Assembly: GCA_913776885.1 (NCBI GenBank)
Contig: CAJYQC010000199.1
Location: 1 to 44,049, forward strand
Reading direction: 5' to 3'
DNA: 44,049 nt
Source of the DNA: an uncultured Variovorax sp.
Lineage (GTDB): Bacteria > Pseudomonadota > Gammaproteobacteria > Burkholderiales > Burkholderiaceae_C
Under the pieces are notes generated by a model. The model searched no databases. It was not told where the DNA came from and saw only the letters and a list, made by a program, of their open reading frames with translations. Position numbers and translations under genes: made by a program. Shown piece by piece: positions 28,585 to 36,423 of the stretch (position 1 is the stretch's first letter; the number at the start of each line of letters is the position of its first letter).

Positions 28585-29313
28585 ATGCACAATGCCGACG
28601 ATTCTCGGCAGTTTCCCTCGGGCCGTTCGGTCCGCAATGCTCGTAAAGATGCCAAACGACTTGCGCGTTCAACAGGCATCTCGGTATCGGCCGCTCAGGA
28701 TCAAATCGCAAAAGACAACGGATGCCCCCAGGGTTGGGGTCGTGCCATGCCGACCCTTCCGAAGCGCGGGGCAACGCTTGATACGCAGAACAAGGGCATT
28801 CCCCGCATGTCTGCAAATGATGTTCAAGCCATCCTGGAGCGTGAACCTTGGCTGACGCGTTTTGGTCATGGTCCCTCGGACAGTTCAGTTCGAGAGTGCG
28901 GCAGCTACGCCGCGGCTCTCGCGGCGGGCCGACGCGAGCTGCTAGATCACTTGGAGGAGTGCAACAGGGCGCTGCGATTCCTGTCGCATGTCGAAAAGCG
29001 CAAGTCCGTCAATCCAAGCCTGGCCACCAGCTATGGCCTGAAGCATGTCGCGGAGCACTACCTTCGCCGGGTGGATGTCGACCTCCCCGAAGACCACTAC
29101 GTCTCGAACGGCGCGTTCATCTGTGCGGCCTTGCACGCTGGGTTCAGCATGAAGGCCTGCGCCGAAGATGGGCCGAACGTGAGGTTCAACATGAGCTCGC
29201 GCTCACCCGTGTTCGCATGGCGCCGCATCGAGCGGAGATCGACCTTTGGAGATCCCAGGCTCGCCGCGCGCAAGGCACGCCTTGCTCAACGCGTGGGCGT
29301 GCGGGTGCTGTGA
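28585..29313 (+). CDS. Hypothetical transposon cargo protein
   Basis: A 242-aa soluble protein of unrecognised family. ATG 28585 is chosen over the in-frame ATG 28579 because AGGAG (28574-28578) lies 6 nt upstream. The N-terminal 45 residues or so (RNARKDAKRLARSTGISVSA, then IAKDNG and W) resemble a short helical module found at the start of many mobile-element proteins. The C-terminal half has a possible domain around YVSNGAFICAALHAGF. There is no signal peptide or transmembrane helix. It lies between the left end of the transposon and tnsA, so it is probably cargo or an accessory transposition factor. No function is assigned. Confidence 0.65.
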   Translation: MHNADDSRQFPSGRSVRNARKDAKRLARSTGISVSAAQDQIAKDNGCPQGWGRAMPTLPKRGATLDTQNKGIPRMSANDVQAILEREPWLTRFGHGPSDSSVRECGSYAAALAAGRRELLDHLEECNRALRFLSHVEKRKSVNPSLATSYGLKHVAEHYLRRVDVDLPEDHYVSNGAFICAALHAGFSMKACAEDGPNVRFNMSSRSPVFAWRRIERRSTFGDPRLAARKARLAQRVGVRVL

Positions 29314-29368
29314 CCGCTGGGCTGCGACGCTGATCTGAACTGCGGATCACGTTCGTGAGATCGAAGTC

Positions 29369-29418
29369 GCGCCGACAACGCGATGCGGGCGGATCTGCCT
29401 GCCAGTCGTTGTCGGCGC
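29369..29418. repeat. 12-bp perfect inverted repeat
   Basis: GCGCCGACAACG (29369-29380) pairs with CGTTGTCGGCGC (29407-29418) around a 26-nt loop that holds a small GGC/GCC stem. It lies between convergent genes about 55 nt after the 28585-29313 gene. It could be a factor-assisted terminator or a protein-binding site; there is no T-run. Confidence 0.6.
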
Positions 29419-29478
29419 TTCGCTCCATGCCGCAGCGAGCGCTGCGGAATGTTTTGCCATCATCCTTCTTGCGTGGAG

Positions 29479-29811
29479 CTAGAAAAATCCGCGCTTCGTG
29501 AGCACACCCAGAGCGATCAGTCCCAGGAACGTCCACCCTGCACATGAAGGAAGAAGATTCCTCCACACGACCCGCACACGAGTCAGGGGATGCTTCGTTT
29601 CTCGCCATAGCTTGAACACGCGATCGTATGGCTTCAGTCTGATGTAAGCCGTGAAGAGGACGACGAGCAGAGAGCAAAAAGCCCAAAGCCTGGGTGCATC
29701 CGAGCTCAAGGACAGCGCGCCGAGCGAGAAAGACAGGGTTCCGAAAATCTGGTTGGCAAGGCGCGTTCTGGCAAAGAACAAGGGCAACTCGATCGAATGA
29801 ATGTTCATCAT
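29479..29811 (-). CDS. Small multi-pass membrane protein, unknown function
   Basis: A 110-aa protein with three predicted hydrophobic helices (IFGTLSFSLGALSL, LWAFCSLLVVLFTAYI and WTFLGLIALGVL) separated by basic loops. It faces away from tnsA across a 300-nt gap. There is no recognised domain. The start MMNIHSIELP allows ATG 29811 or 29808. Base composition is lower in GC than the T6SS block, which fits transposon cargo. It could be an immunity-like or stress-related membrane protein; nothing supports a specific role. Confidence 0.55.
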   Translation of the reverse strand: MMNIHSIELPLFFARTRLANQIFGTLSFSLGALSLSSDAPRLWAFCSLLVVLFTAYIRLKPYDRVFKLWRETKHPLTRVRVVWRNLLPSCAGWTFLGLIALGVLTKRGFF

Positions 29812-30111
29812 GATGATGCTTTCAGAAGTGACTGCTGATCAGTGACCGGGCACTGGGAATGCTTCGCGAAGAGAAGGCGCGAAACGTCGGAGACGATACG
29901 ACGGGAGCTCTCCTGCATCTCGATCTCTGGAACGACGAATAGAACCGGGCAAGACTACTGACACAACGCATTGCGTAAAACGTCAATTTATTTTTTGCTT
30001 CTTTCGCCGATGATCGTCGATGAACTGATTCTTTGGACTTAACGCGATGCTTGATGTGAGTGCTTAAGTGGTGTGGCGAGCAGCTCAACCTTGCGCGTTT
30101 GAAGCGTGTTC
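29812..30111. promoter_or_regulatory. AT-richer divergent region upstream of tnsA
   Basis: A 300-nt gap between a leftward membrane-protein gene and tnsA. It holds the palindrome ACGCATTGCGT (29966-29976) next to an AT-rich tract (CAATTTATTTTTTG), and ACTTAA/TTAAGT arms 21 nt apart near 30036-30068. The likely place for the tns operon promoter and an operator; no clear -35/-10 pair. Confidence 0.4.
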
Positions 30112-30807
30112 ATGCATTCTTTGCGCATGGTCACCCGAAAAATCCAAGGCAGCCCGGTCAATGTGACCGGTGTCGACCCGTATGACGTCGAGTATGAAAG
30201 CTATCTCGAGGAATGCTTTCTTGACCTCGTGCGCTTCGATCACCGGGTCGATGACTTCTGCCGATGGGAAGAAAAGATCGTCTGGTACGACGACAACAAG
30301 AAGCGCCGAACGTACACACCCGATTTCCTCATTCGCTACAAGAAGGTCAATGGTAAGGCGGTCCTCAAAACCGAGGTGATCGAGGTCAAGCCAGACTTCG
30401 ACCAGGACGATCCGCGACCTGTCGCACGCCTTCCGCGCAAGGACAAGGACAACCCCCGTGAGAACGAGCTCAAGTGGCAGGCCGCGGACAGGCTGTGCAA
30501 AAGCAGGGGCCTTCGCTTCCTGGTGAAGAGGGAATCGGAAATCTGCACGCCCTACCTGAGCAACGTCAGGTTCTTGATGGCCTATCTAGAGCGAGGTCGG
30601 GAAGACAGCCGCTCGGAAGCAATTCTTGCCGCTCTTGAGCCGGGCGTTCGCATTCCAATGGGCGATCTTGTCGCGCGTCTTGGCAAGAATCCGGACGAGC
30701 GGCTCGCCTATCGTCCTCTTGTCTACCGGCTGATTGCGACCCGTCGCCTGGAAATGGATCTGACGGAAGTCCTGCAGGATTCCTGCCTGATCGGGCTGCC
30801 GCGATGA
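30112..30807 (+). CDS. tnsA: Tn7-like transposase endonuclease subunit TnsA
   Basis: TnsA makes the 5'-strand cuts at transposon ends, so that with TnsB the element moves by cut-and-paste. The 231-aa protein shows the TnsA N-terminal nuclease pattern: VEYESYLEECFLDLVRFD, then YTPDFLI with Asp71, and the EVIEVK motif (Glu91, Lys93), which is the core of the restriction-endonuclease-like active site. The C-terminal region (about 150-231) is the winged-helix-like part that contacts TnsC. The start is uncertain: GTG 30106, ATG 30112 and ATG 30127 are all possible and none has a strong ribosome-binding site. The stop overlaps tnsB (ATGA). Presence of TnsA separates this element from Tn5053-type tni transposons, which lack it. 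Confidence 0.9.
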   Translation: MHSLRMVTRKIQGSPVNVTGVDPYDVEYESYLEECFLDLVRFDHRVDDFCRWEEKIVWYDDNKKRRTYTPDFLIRYKKVNGKAVLKTEVIEVKPDFDQDDPRPVARLPRKDKDNPRENELKWQAADRLCKSRGLRFLVKRESEICTPYLSNVRFLMAYLERGREDSRSEAILAALEPGVRIPMGDLVARLGKNPDERLAYRPLVYRLIATRRLEMDLTEVLQDSCLIGLPR

Positions 30808-32825
30808 CCACGAAAGCCTACTCCCTGTCACTCGAGCCAGGCCGTGGCGTGTCGTGGAATGGCCGCAACTGGCGCATTGTGGATGCCAGGGACGGAGATC
30901 AACTGCTGTGCGTTCCGCTCGGGGGCGGAGCGCGAAAATTCCTGCCGGTGCAGGAGGTTGGGCCATTGCTCGAGGGCGATCCCGCTGTGCCGCTCGACCT
31001 TGTCGATGCCGCCGATCCAGGCGGTGCCGCGAAACCTGGCGCGTCACGGGCCTCCAGCAAATGGCAAAAGCACGTGCAAGGACGCCGACTCAGGGAGCTT
31101 CCTCACGAGTCGCAGATGAGTCCTCGCGAGCGGTTCGAGCACGAGCAGGATGTCGAGACCTTCCACAAGTGCAAGGAGATCCTCAAGGAGACGGACAGGC
31201 GCGTGCGCAGGCTTCGCACGCTTGCGCTGGCCGAGGAGCTCGGGGTTAGCGAGGCGACCGCCTACCGGCGCGTGGAAGCTGTCCGGCGATACGACAGCGC
31301 CAACGGGCTGGCGAGAGCTGTTCGCAATGACACGGGCGATCAGCGACATCCTGAGGAAGCGATGCAGATGCTCAGGGATGCATTGGCAAAGCACCGGTTC
31401 ATTCCGCTGCGCAAGACCGTGCCGCAGATCAAGACCCTTCTGGACGGCCAGCTCAAGGCCAAGGGTTTCTCGCCCATGTCCAAAAAAATGATCTACCGCG
31501 AGATTGCAAAGACGTCGCGACGGGATCAGCTGAAGTCCGAGGGGCGCCTGGAGCAGGCAAGGAACGAGTACCGCCAAAAGATTGGTTCTCTGCCGTGTAC
31601 GGACTATCCGCTGTCCACGGCCCAGGTAGACCATTCGCCCGTCCAGTTGTGCGTGGTTGATTCCGAAGAACGGCTGCCGATCGGCGACGCGTGGCTCACG
31701 CTCGTTGTGGATTGCTTCAGCCGCATGATCCTGGGATTCTTCATTTCGCTGAACGCACCGTCCACGCTGAACTACGGCCTTGCCCTGGCACACGCCTTCC
31801 TGCCGAAGGACAAGTACATGCAGAGAATGAACGTTAAGGGCAGATGGCCATGTTGGGGCATTCCGGACCTCATCCTGGTCGACAACGCGGCCGAGCTGAA
31901 TGGGCACATGATCCAGCGCGCACGCAGGCGCTACAAGTTCAAGATCCGTCGCCGCCCCCTCGGGCAGCCTCAGTTCGGCGGTCACGTCGAGTCCGTCTTC
32001 AGCACGTTCATGGACTGGATCAAGACGTTGGACGGCACGAAGTTCTCGAACCCCAAGGAACGGGCCGAATACGACTCTGAGGGGCGCGCCGTTCTCACGG
32101 TCGATGAGTTCGAGGCGCTGTTCACCGACTTCATCGTCAACGAGTATCACCTCAGGGAGCACTCCGGCGGGGGAATGAACCGGCGCTGCCCCTTGCAGCG
32201 CTGGGATGCAGGAATCCATGACGGTGACGTCATGCCTGCGCGAGGCCTTCCGGAGGTCCCTTCGGATCCCGAGGAACTGCGGATCTCGCTCATGCCTGTG
32301 CTCGAGCAGCGCGTGGTCAAACAGGGGTTCGCGTGTGCTTTCAGTCAGAAGTTTTTCAGCCACGAGCTCGCTTCGCTCAGCGACAAGCTCGATGCGAGGC
32401 CGACTGCCGCGGGGCGAAAGTTCGATCTGCGCTACGACCCCAGGGATGTTCTGTCCAAGGTGTGGCTCGATCGAGGACCTGACCACAAGTTCATGACTCT
32501 GCCGAACGCTGACCGCACTCAGCCGCCCTGCTCCCTGTGGGAACACAAGGCCCATCGCAAGCGTCTGGGGCGTCCGGCTGCAGTCTATGACGATCAGCGC
32601 AGCCAGCGCGCCCAGCGTGCCGAGGAGCAAATGGCCAGCGCGGCCGAGAAGACCAAGCGGGCCAGGGGTCTGCGCAAGGAAAAGGAAAAGCGCGCACGCG
32701 GCGAGATGCATCGTGCGGGGCCTGCACCGAAGCCGCCGGCGAGCCCGCGTGCGCCAGGCGGTCTTCAGCCCCGGACGGCGGAACAGAAAGCAGCGCTTCT
32801 CAGCCGGCTGCCGGCGGCGATCTGA
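30804..32825 (+). CDS. tnsB: Tn7-like DDE transposase TnsB (TniA/Mu-like)
   Basis: TnsB binds the end repeats and catalyses 3'-end cleavage and strand transfer. The 673-aa protein has an N-terminal DNA-binding part with helix-turn-helix-like sequence (LALAEELGVSEATAYRRVEA) and an RNase H-fold integrase domain. The catalytic residues appear to be Asp276 (AQVDHSPVQL), Asp360 (ILVDNAAELNG) and Glu396 (FGGHVESVFS), with the usual LVVDCFSRMILGF strand between. A Mu-type C-terminal beta-barrel follows (HKFMTLPN region), then a basic Ala/Lys/Arg-rich tail that probably binds TnsC. All three catalytic residues are intact, so the transposase looks functional. Confidence 0.93.
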   Translation: MTTKAYSLSLEPGRGVSWNGRNWRIVDARDGDQLLCVPLGGGARKFLPVQEVGPLLEGDPAVPLDLVDAADPGGAAKPGASRASSKWQKHVQGRRLRELPHESQMSPRERFEHEQDVETFHKCKEILKETDRRVRRLRTLALAEELGVSEATAYRRVEAVRRYDSANGLARAVRNDTGDQRHPEEAMQMLRDALAKHRFIPLRKTVPQIKTLLDGQLKAKGFSPMSKKMIYREIAKTSRRDQLKSEGRLEQARNEYRQKIGSLPCTDYPLSTAQVDHSPVQLCVVDSEERLPIGDAWLTLVVDCFSRMILGFFISLNAPSTLNYGLALAHAFLPKDKYMQRMNVKGRWPCWGIPDLILVDNAAELNGHMIQRARRRYKFKIRRRPLGQPQFGGHVESVFSTFMDWIKTLDGTKFSNPKERAEYDSEGRAVLTVDEFEALFTDFIVNEYHLREHSGGGMNRRCPLQRWDAGIHDGDVMPARGLPEVPSDPEELRISLMPVLEQRVVKQGFACAFSQKFFSHELASLSDKLDARPTAAGRKFDLRYDPRDVLSKVWLDRGPDHKFMTLPNADRTQPPCSLWEHKAHRKRLGRPAAVYDDQRSQRAQRAEEQMASAAEKTKRARGLRKEKEKRARGEMHRAGPAPKPPASPRAPGGLQPRTAEQKAALLSRLPAAI

Positions 32826-32878
32826 CCTGGCTCGGTTTTCACCGCCATCCATTCTCTCGACCACCCTGGAGCACCTTC

Positions 32879-33790
32879 ATGACCCTCGCGATGGCTTCTC
32901 AGAATCGCTCTTTGAAATACCCGCATCTTGGCGAAGATTACGCAGTGGTGGCGGACCTCAGCGATGAGGAAAGACTGGCCTTCATCTCGCGCGATCGCTT
33001 CATTTTTTTCCACCAGTCCACCGAGATCCTGAAGGCGATGAATCGCCTGTATCGGCAAGAAGATGCCATTCGGCCCAGCGGGATGCTGCTCGTGGGCGAG
33101 TCCTTGATCGGCAAGTCGTTCCTGATCGATCAATTCATGAAGGAGCATCCCGCGCAGGACAACCCCGAGGGGGATGCAGCCATCGTTCCCGTCGTGCACA
33201 TCACGGTCGCCGGACGCGCACGCGTGGACCTTTATCGGGAGATCATGGGTTCGCTCAACTGCCGGCCAGCTGCGACGGCCAAGCCGGACGCCGTACGCGT
33301 GGACTGCATCGATCTGGTGAAGGCCGTTGGCATGCGGGTCCTGATCATCGAGGAATTCCAGGATCTGCTGGTCGGCACTCCCACGGAGCAGGACGTGGCA
33401 CTCAACCGCGTCAAGTACATCATGGGCGAGACCCGCAGACCCATCATTGCTTCCGGCGTCGAGAAAGCGGTCAATGCAGTCGTCAAAAGCACACAACTCA
33501 AGAGTCGATTGAGGGAGAGGCGTCTCTATCGCTTCGAGCTGAACGAGGAATATCAAGATGCTCTGGCGATGTGGGAGCAGACTCTGCCCTTGCGCAAAGC
33601 CTCCAATCTCGACGATGCCTCCATCGCGCATGACATCTATGACCGAAGCGATGGCGTGACGGGCCGCATCTCGGACCTCGTGAAGATGGCCGCCGAATTG
33701 GCGATCGAAGACAAGTCGGAGTGCATCACGATCGAGACCCTGGCTCGTGCGGAGGAAGCGCTTGGGTCGATTGCTGCCGACAGCGATTGA
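32879..33790 (+). CDS. tnsC: Tn7-like AAA+ regulator TnsC (TniB family)
   Basis: TnsC/TniB is the ATP-dependent adaptor that assembles on target DNA and links the target-selecting TniQ to the transposase. The 303-aa protein has Walker A GESLIGKS at 73-80, Walker B VLIIEEFQDLL (Glu-Glu in place of the commoner Asp-Glu) and a sensor-like RPIIASGVEKA. It is the small TniB-type form, shorter than TnsC of Tn7 itself. ATG 32879 is 53 nt after tnsB; the site upstream (GGAGCACC) is acceptable. It lies 12 nt before tniQ, in the same operon. Confidence 0.92.
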   Translation: MTLAMASQNRSLKYPHLGEDYAVVADLSDEERLAFISRDRFIFFHQSTEILKAMNRLYRQEDAIRPSGMLLVGESLIGKSFLIDQFMKEHPAQDNPEGDAAIVPVVHITVAGRARVDLYREIMGSLNCRPAATAKPDAVRVDCIDLVKAVGMRVLIIEEFQDLLVGTPTEQDVALNRVKYIMGETRRPIIASGVEKAVNAVVKSTQLKSRLRERRLYRFELNEEYQDALAMWEQTLPLRKASNLDDASIAHDIYDRSDGVTGRISDLVKMAAELAIEDKSECITIETLARAEEALGSIAADSD

Positions 33791-33802
33791 CTCGACCCTA
33801 CC

Positions 33803-34840
33803 ATGCTCGCGCACGGTCTCAGTGGTGAAGTCCTGCCGGCGCACCCGCGAAGCAGGCCCGGCGAACTGCTGAGTTCGTGGATCGTACGATTGGCGCGGGC
33901 CAACCGGATCAAGGTCCACGCCTTGTGCGCGCGCATCGGAGGGAACATGGCGCCGGTCTGGAACCGAGACGTCGATCGCATGGCGCCACCCTGGCTGATC
34001 GAGCGTCTGGCCCTTCTGACGGGAAGACCCGCGGCAGAGATCTATGAGACCACACTGGCCGACCTCGCGGACAAGATCGACACCGATCATCATCCCAATG
34101 GCAACTCCACCTGGCTGCTGCCACTGGGGATCTGGCATCGCGAGCGGTTGAAGTTCGGCCTTCAGTTCTGTCCGATCTGCCTGCGCATGGACGAGGATCC
34201 CTACATCCGCAGGTCATGGCGCCTGGCGTTCTACACAGAGTGCGAACATCACCGCACGCTGTTGCTCGATCGCTGTCCTTCGTGTGGCAAGCCGCACACC
34301 TACTTCCGTGGCGAGCTCGGGGATCGGAACGCGATAAGGGCCCCGTCCATGGCCATCTGCACCCATTGCGGGTTTGATCTTGGTTATGCGCCGATCGACC
34401 GCTTCGAGTGGCCAGACTGGCAGACCGCTGTCGCGGTGCGGACGTTGCAGTTCATGAACGACTTCGGATGGGCGGCTCTCGATGGGAAGACCTATGGGAA
34501 GTCGGCCGAGATCCTGCTGGTGCTGCGCCGGGTGATCGCCATGCTCTCGAGCTCGACGAAGGACGGCCAGCTCTACGACGCCGTTGCCGACCAGATCTGG
34601 CCCCAGGGCTACCATGTCCTCGGAAGCCGCGGAGAGCCCTATGAGGCACGCGGTGTGGCCGAGCGCCATCGCCTCTTCGGGATGTCCGTCTGGCTGCTGC
34701 AAGAGTGGCCGCATCGATTCGAGATGTGCGTCCGGATCGCGGACGTGCGTCGCTCATACTTTCTCAGCGGCATTGGTGGCCTGCCAACGTGGTTCGTGGC
34801 GCAGGTTCAGAGCGCTGACTATGTGCCTAGGCGCCGCTGA
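33803..34840 (+). CDS. tniQ: Target-selection protein TniQ (TnsD-like)
   Basis: TniQ proteins recognise the attachment site and recruit TnsC. The 345-aa protein opens with the family signature RPGELLSSWIVRLARAN and contains zinc-finger pairs CPIC (123-126), CPSC and CTHC with a His-rich TECEHH stretch between. The C-terminal 150 residues or so are less conserved and would read the specific target. It is the last gene of the operon, and because the element sits in comM, the simplest inference is that this TniQ reads comM DNA. No Cas gene or CRISPR array accompanies it in the window. Confidence 0.9.
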   Translation: MLAHGLSGEVLPAHPRSRPGELLSSWIVRLARANRIKVHALCARIGGNMAPVWNRDVDRMAPPWLIERLALLTGRPAAEIYETTLADLADKIDTDHHPNGNSTWLLPLGIWHRERLKFGLQFCPICLRMDEDPYIRRSWRLAFYTECEHHRTLLLDRCPSCGKPHTYFRGELGDRNAIRAPSMAICTHCGFDLGYAPIDRFEWPDWQTAVAVRTLQFMNDFGWAALDGKTYGKSAEILLVLRRVIAMLSSSTKDGQLYDAVADQIWPQGYHVLGSRGEPYEARGVAERHRLFGMSVWLLQEWPHRFEMCVRIADVRRSYFLSGIGGLPTWFVAQVQSADYVPRRR

Positions 34841-35162
34841 TTTTCGCATACTTGGCTTCTGTCTGACCTTGTCTCACGAGTGGACGCACAAGTCGCAAAC
34901 AGGTGTCCGTATCGAGGTTGGTTGAAGCGATGGCAAAGACAGGCTGTTCTTCGCTCAGAAGATCAAGGCCGGTGTTTCCAGACTCGTCGCAATAAATTCG
35001 CAAGATCGCCCCCTACTCCAAGAGTCCAGACAAGGCTCCGCTCTACGAAAACCCAGCCACGTGCGAAGTTCTGCAACTCCGAACGAGCCCTGAAGCTGGT
35101 GCGCTCTCGAACTCATCAATGGCTTATCGTGCTCTCGCGCTAGTGCGATGCCAACTGCTCCG
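34841..35162. other. No gene seen; gap after tniQ
   Basis: About 320 nt of lower-GC sequence. An 87-codon frame on the + strand (34880-35143) has no domain-like sequence, no ribosome-binding site and a poor composition, so it is not called. I looked here for an inverted copy of the left-end repeat CTATTTGAGAA and found none. Confidence 0.5.
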
Positions 35163-35495
35163 CTAACACCACGGCCGCCGGGCAACCTTCCACTTGCGCC
35201 CCTGGAGGTCAGTTCCCTCGACGCCCGTGTCCATCAACAAACCGAACACGCCAAGGTCGATGACAGTTGCCTCGTCCTGCTTCCAAAACACAACCGCATA
35301 CTTCGTCAAGACGTTCGCCCAACTGTATTTAGGCCAGAGATCGCCGCCATCGACGATCTGCACCTGAACTTCATACACCTTGCCGGTCTCTTCGTACTTG
35401 ATGCAGCCATCCGGGATGGTCGTCGTGACCGCCAGTGATGCTGCAGGCTGCAGACAAACGATGGTGGCGAGAGTGGCGAGTAACTTCTTTCGCAT
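35163..35495 (-). CDS. Small secreted protein of unknown function
   Basis: A 110-aa protein starting MRKKLLATLATIVCLQPAAS, a clear Sec signal peptide probably cut after ASLA. The mature part of about 85 residues has one Cys near the start (IPDGCIKYEETGKVYEVQVQ) and one at the very end (RRPWC), which could form a disulfide across the domain. The open frame continues upstream to 35681 but without a signal-like start, so ATG 35495 is chosen. It lies 139 nt downstream of the Excalibur gene in the same orientation. No family recognised. Confidence 0.6.
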   Translation of the reverse strand: MRKKLLATLATIVCLQPAASLAVTTTIPDGCIKYEETGKVYEVQVQIVDGGDLWPKYSWANVLTKYAVVFWKQDEATVIDLGVFGLLMDTGVEGTDLQGRKWKVARRPWC

Positions 35496-35634
35496 GGCTG
35501 GTACCGTACGAGGTTTTCGATAGTCGACGAATCCTGCCGTTGGTTGAGACGACGTATCGGCATCTACAAAGCTGATGACACGAAGTCTTTGCAGGCATGA
35601 ACGCGCACACAGTAGTTGAGAGCTCTGGCTAATA

Positions 35635-35910
35635 TTATCGGCACCATTGCTGTTCGCAGGGCACCCCATCGTTGTTCCCATCCATCTTCACGCCAGGGCA
35701 GTTCTTTAAGAAGTATGTGGCTTCCTGGCACGAGCTCATTTGCGAGCAGTACTTCCGACCGTCGCAAGAAAACGTCGCTGCAGGCCGCGGCGCTGTGGTG
35801 AGGGTGAGGGGTGTGGCTGGCGCATGCTCGGCCAATCGTTTCGCCTGGTAGTGCTCGTATCCCTTCCACGCCCCAAAGAGCAAGGCGGCTATCACCAATA
35901 ACCTGAACAT
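35635..35910 (-). CDS. Excalibur calcium-binding domain protein, membrane-anchored
   Basis: A 91-aa protein with an N-terminal hydrophobic segment (FRLLVIAALLFGAWKGY) that is a signal anchor or signal peptide. A short Ala/Pro linker leads to an Excalibur domain (about 46-91): four to six Cys and the calcium loop DGNNDGVPCE near the end. Excalibur domains are small extracytoplasmic calcium-binding modules, often beside nucleases or alone. ATG 35910 follows AGGAGGAGAG, an excellent site. The function of stand-alone copies is not known to me. It lies in the region of mixed small genes right of the transposition module. Confidence 0.85.
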   Translation of the reverse strand: MFRLLVIAALLFGAWKGYEHYQAKRLAEHAPATPLTLTTAPRPAATFSCDGRKYCSQMSSCQEATYFLKNCPGVKMDGNNDGVPCEQQWCR

Positions 35911-35964
35911 CTCTCTCCTCCTGACGCTCCTACGTCGATTTACACTAGCTTACGGCCTTTTGTT

Positions 35965-36423
35965 TTATCTCCCAAGCCTATGCTGCTCTTCGACCACGCG
36001 GGCGACGACGGTGTCGAACAGTGCCAGCGGCGTTTGCACCGAGGGAAAGCCGATCAGCGCCGCCGTGTAGCCCGCGAGCATGAAGACGTAGGAGCGCGGC
36101 GTGCGGTCGAAGAGCGAGATGCACAGGCACAGCCCGACCCACAACGCGAGCACCAGCGTGAGCAGCTCTGGCGCGTTGGAGAGCGCGGGCACCAGCAGCA
36201 CGGTGGCGGTGCTGCCGATGAGCGTGCCGAGAAAGCGATAGACAGCCTTCGAGCGCACCGCGCCGGCCAGCGGATGGGCGACGACGTAGGTGGTCATGAG
36301 CGCCCAGAACGGGCGCGGCAGGCCTGCGCGGCTGGCGAGGTACATCGCCAGCATGGCCGCGGCGAAGCGATGCGCGGCTCCCTTGATGCGCGCTCGTCGC
36401 TTGATCTCAGGTATGCGCTTCAA
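35965..36423 (-). pseudogene. FUSC-family transporter fragment
   Basis: FUSC (AaeB/YccS-like) inner-membrane transporters are usually 650-750 aa. Here only about 130 conserved residues remain: LASRAGLPRPFWALMTTYVV, AVRSKAVYRFLGTLIGSTAT and RTPRSYVFMLAGYTAALIGF, which is the N-terminal transmembrane part. Homology stops after VARVVEE, and six unrelated residues later the frame ends. At the other end the frame starts with a TTG inside the 3' end of the AAA ATPase gene, so the first 20 or so residues may not be original. GC content is host-like. It looks like debris of a chromosomal gene truncated at both ends. Confidence 0.8.

Noticed and set aside
29820-29850. TTCAGAAGTGACTGC resembling the end repeats of Tn5053/Tn402 transposons
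   Set aside because: Single partial match; no second copy or terminal TGT..., and comM homology places the end at 28257 instead.
34880-35143. 87-codon frame after tniQ
   Set aside because: No ribosome-binding site, no domain-like sequence, atypical composition.
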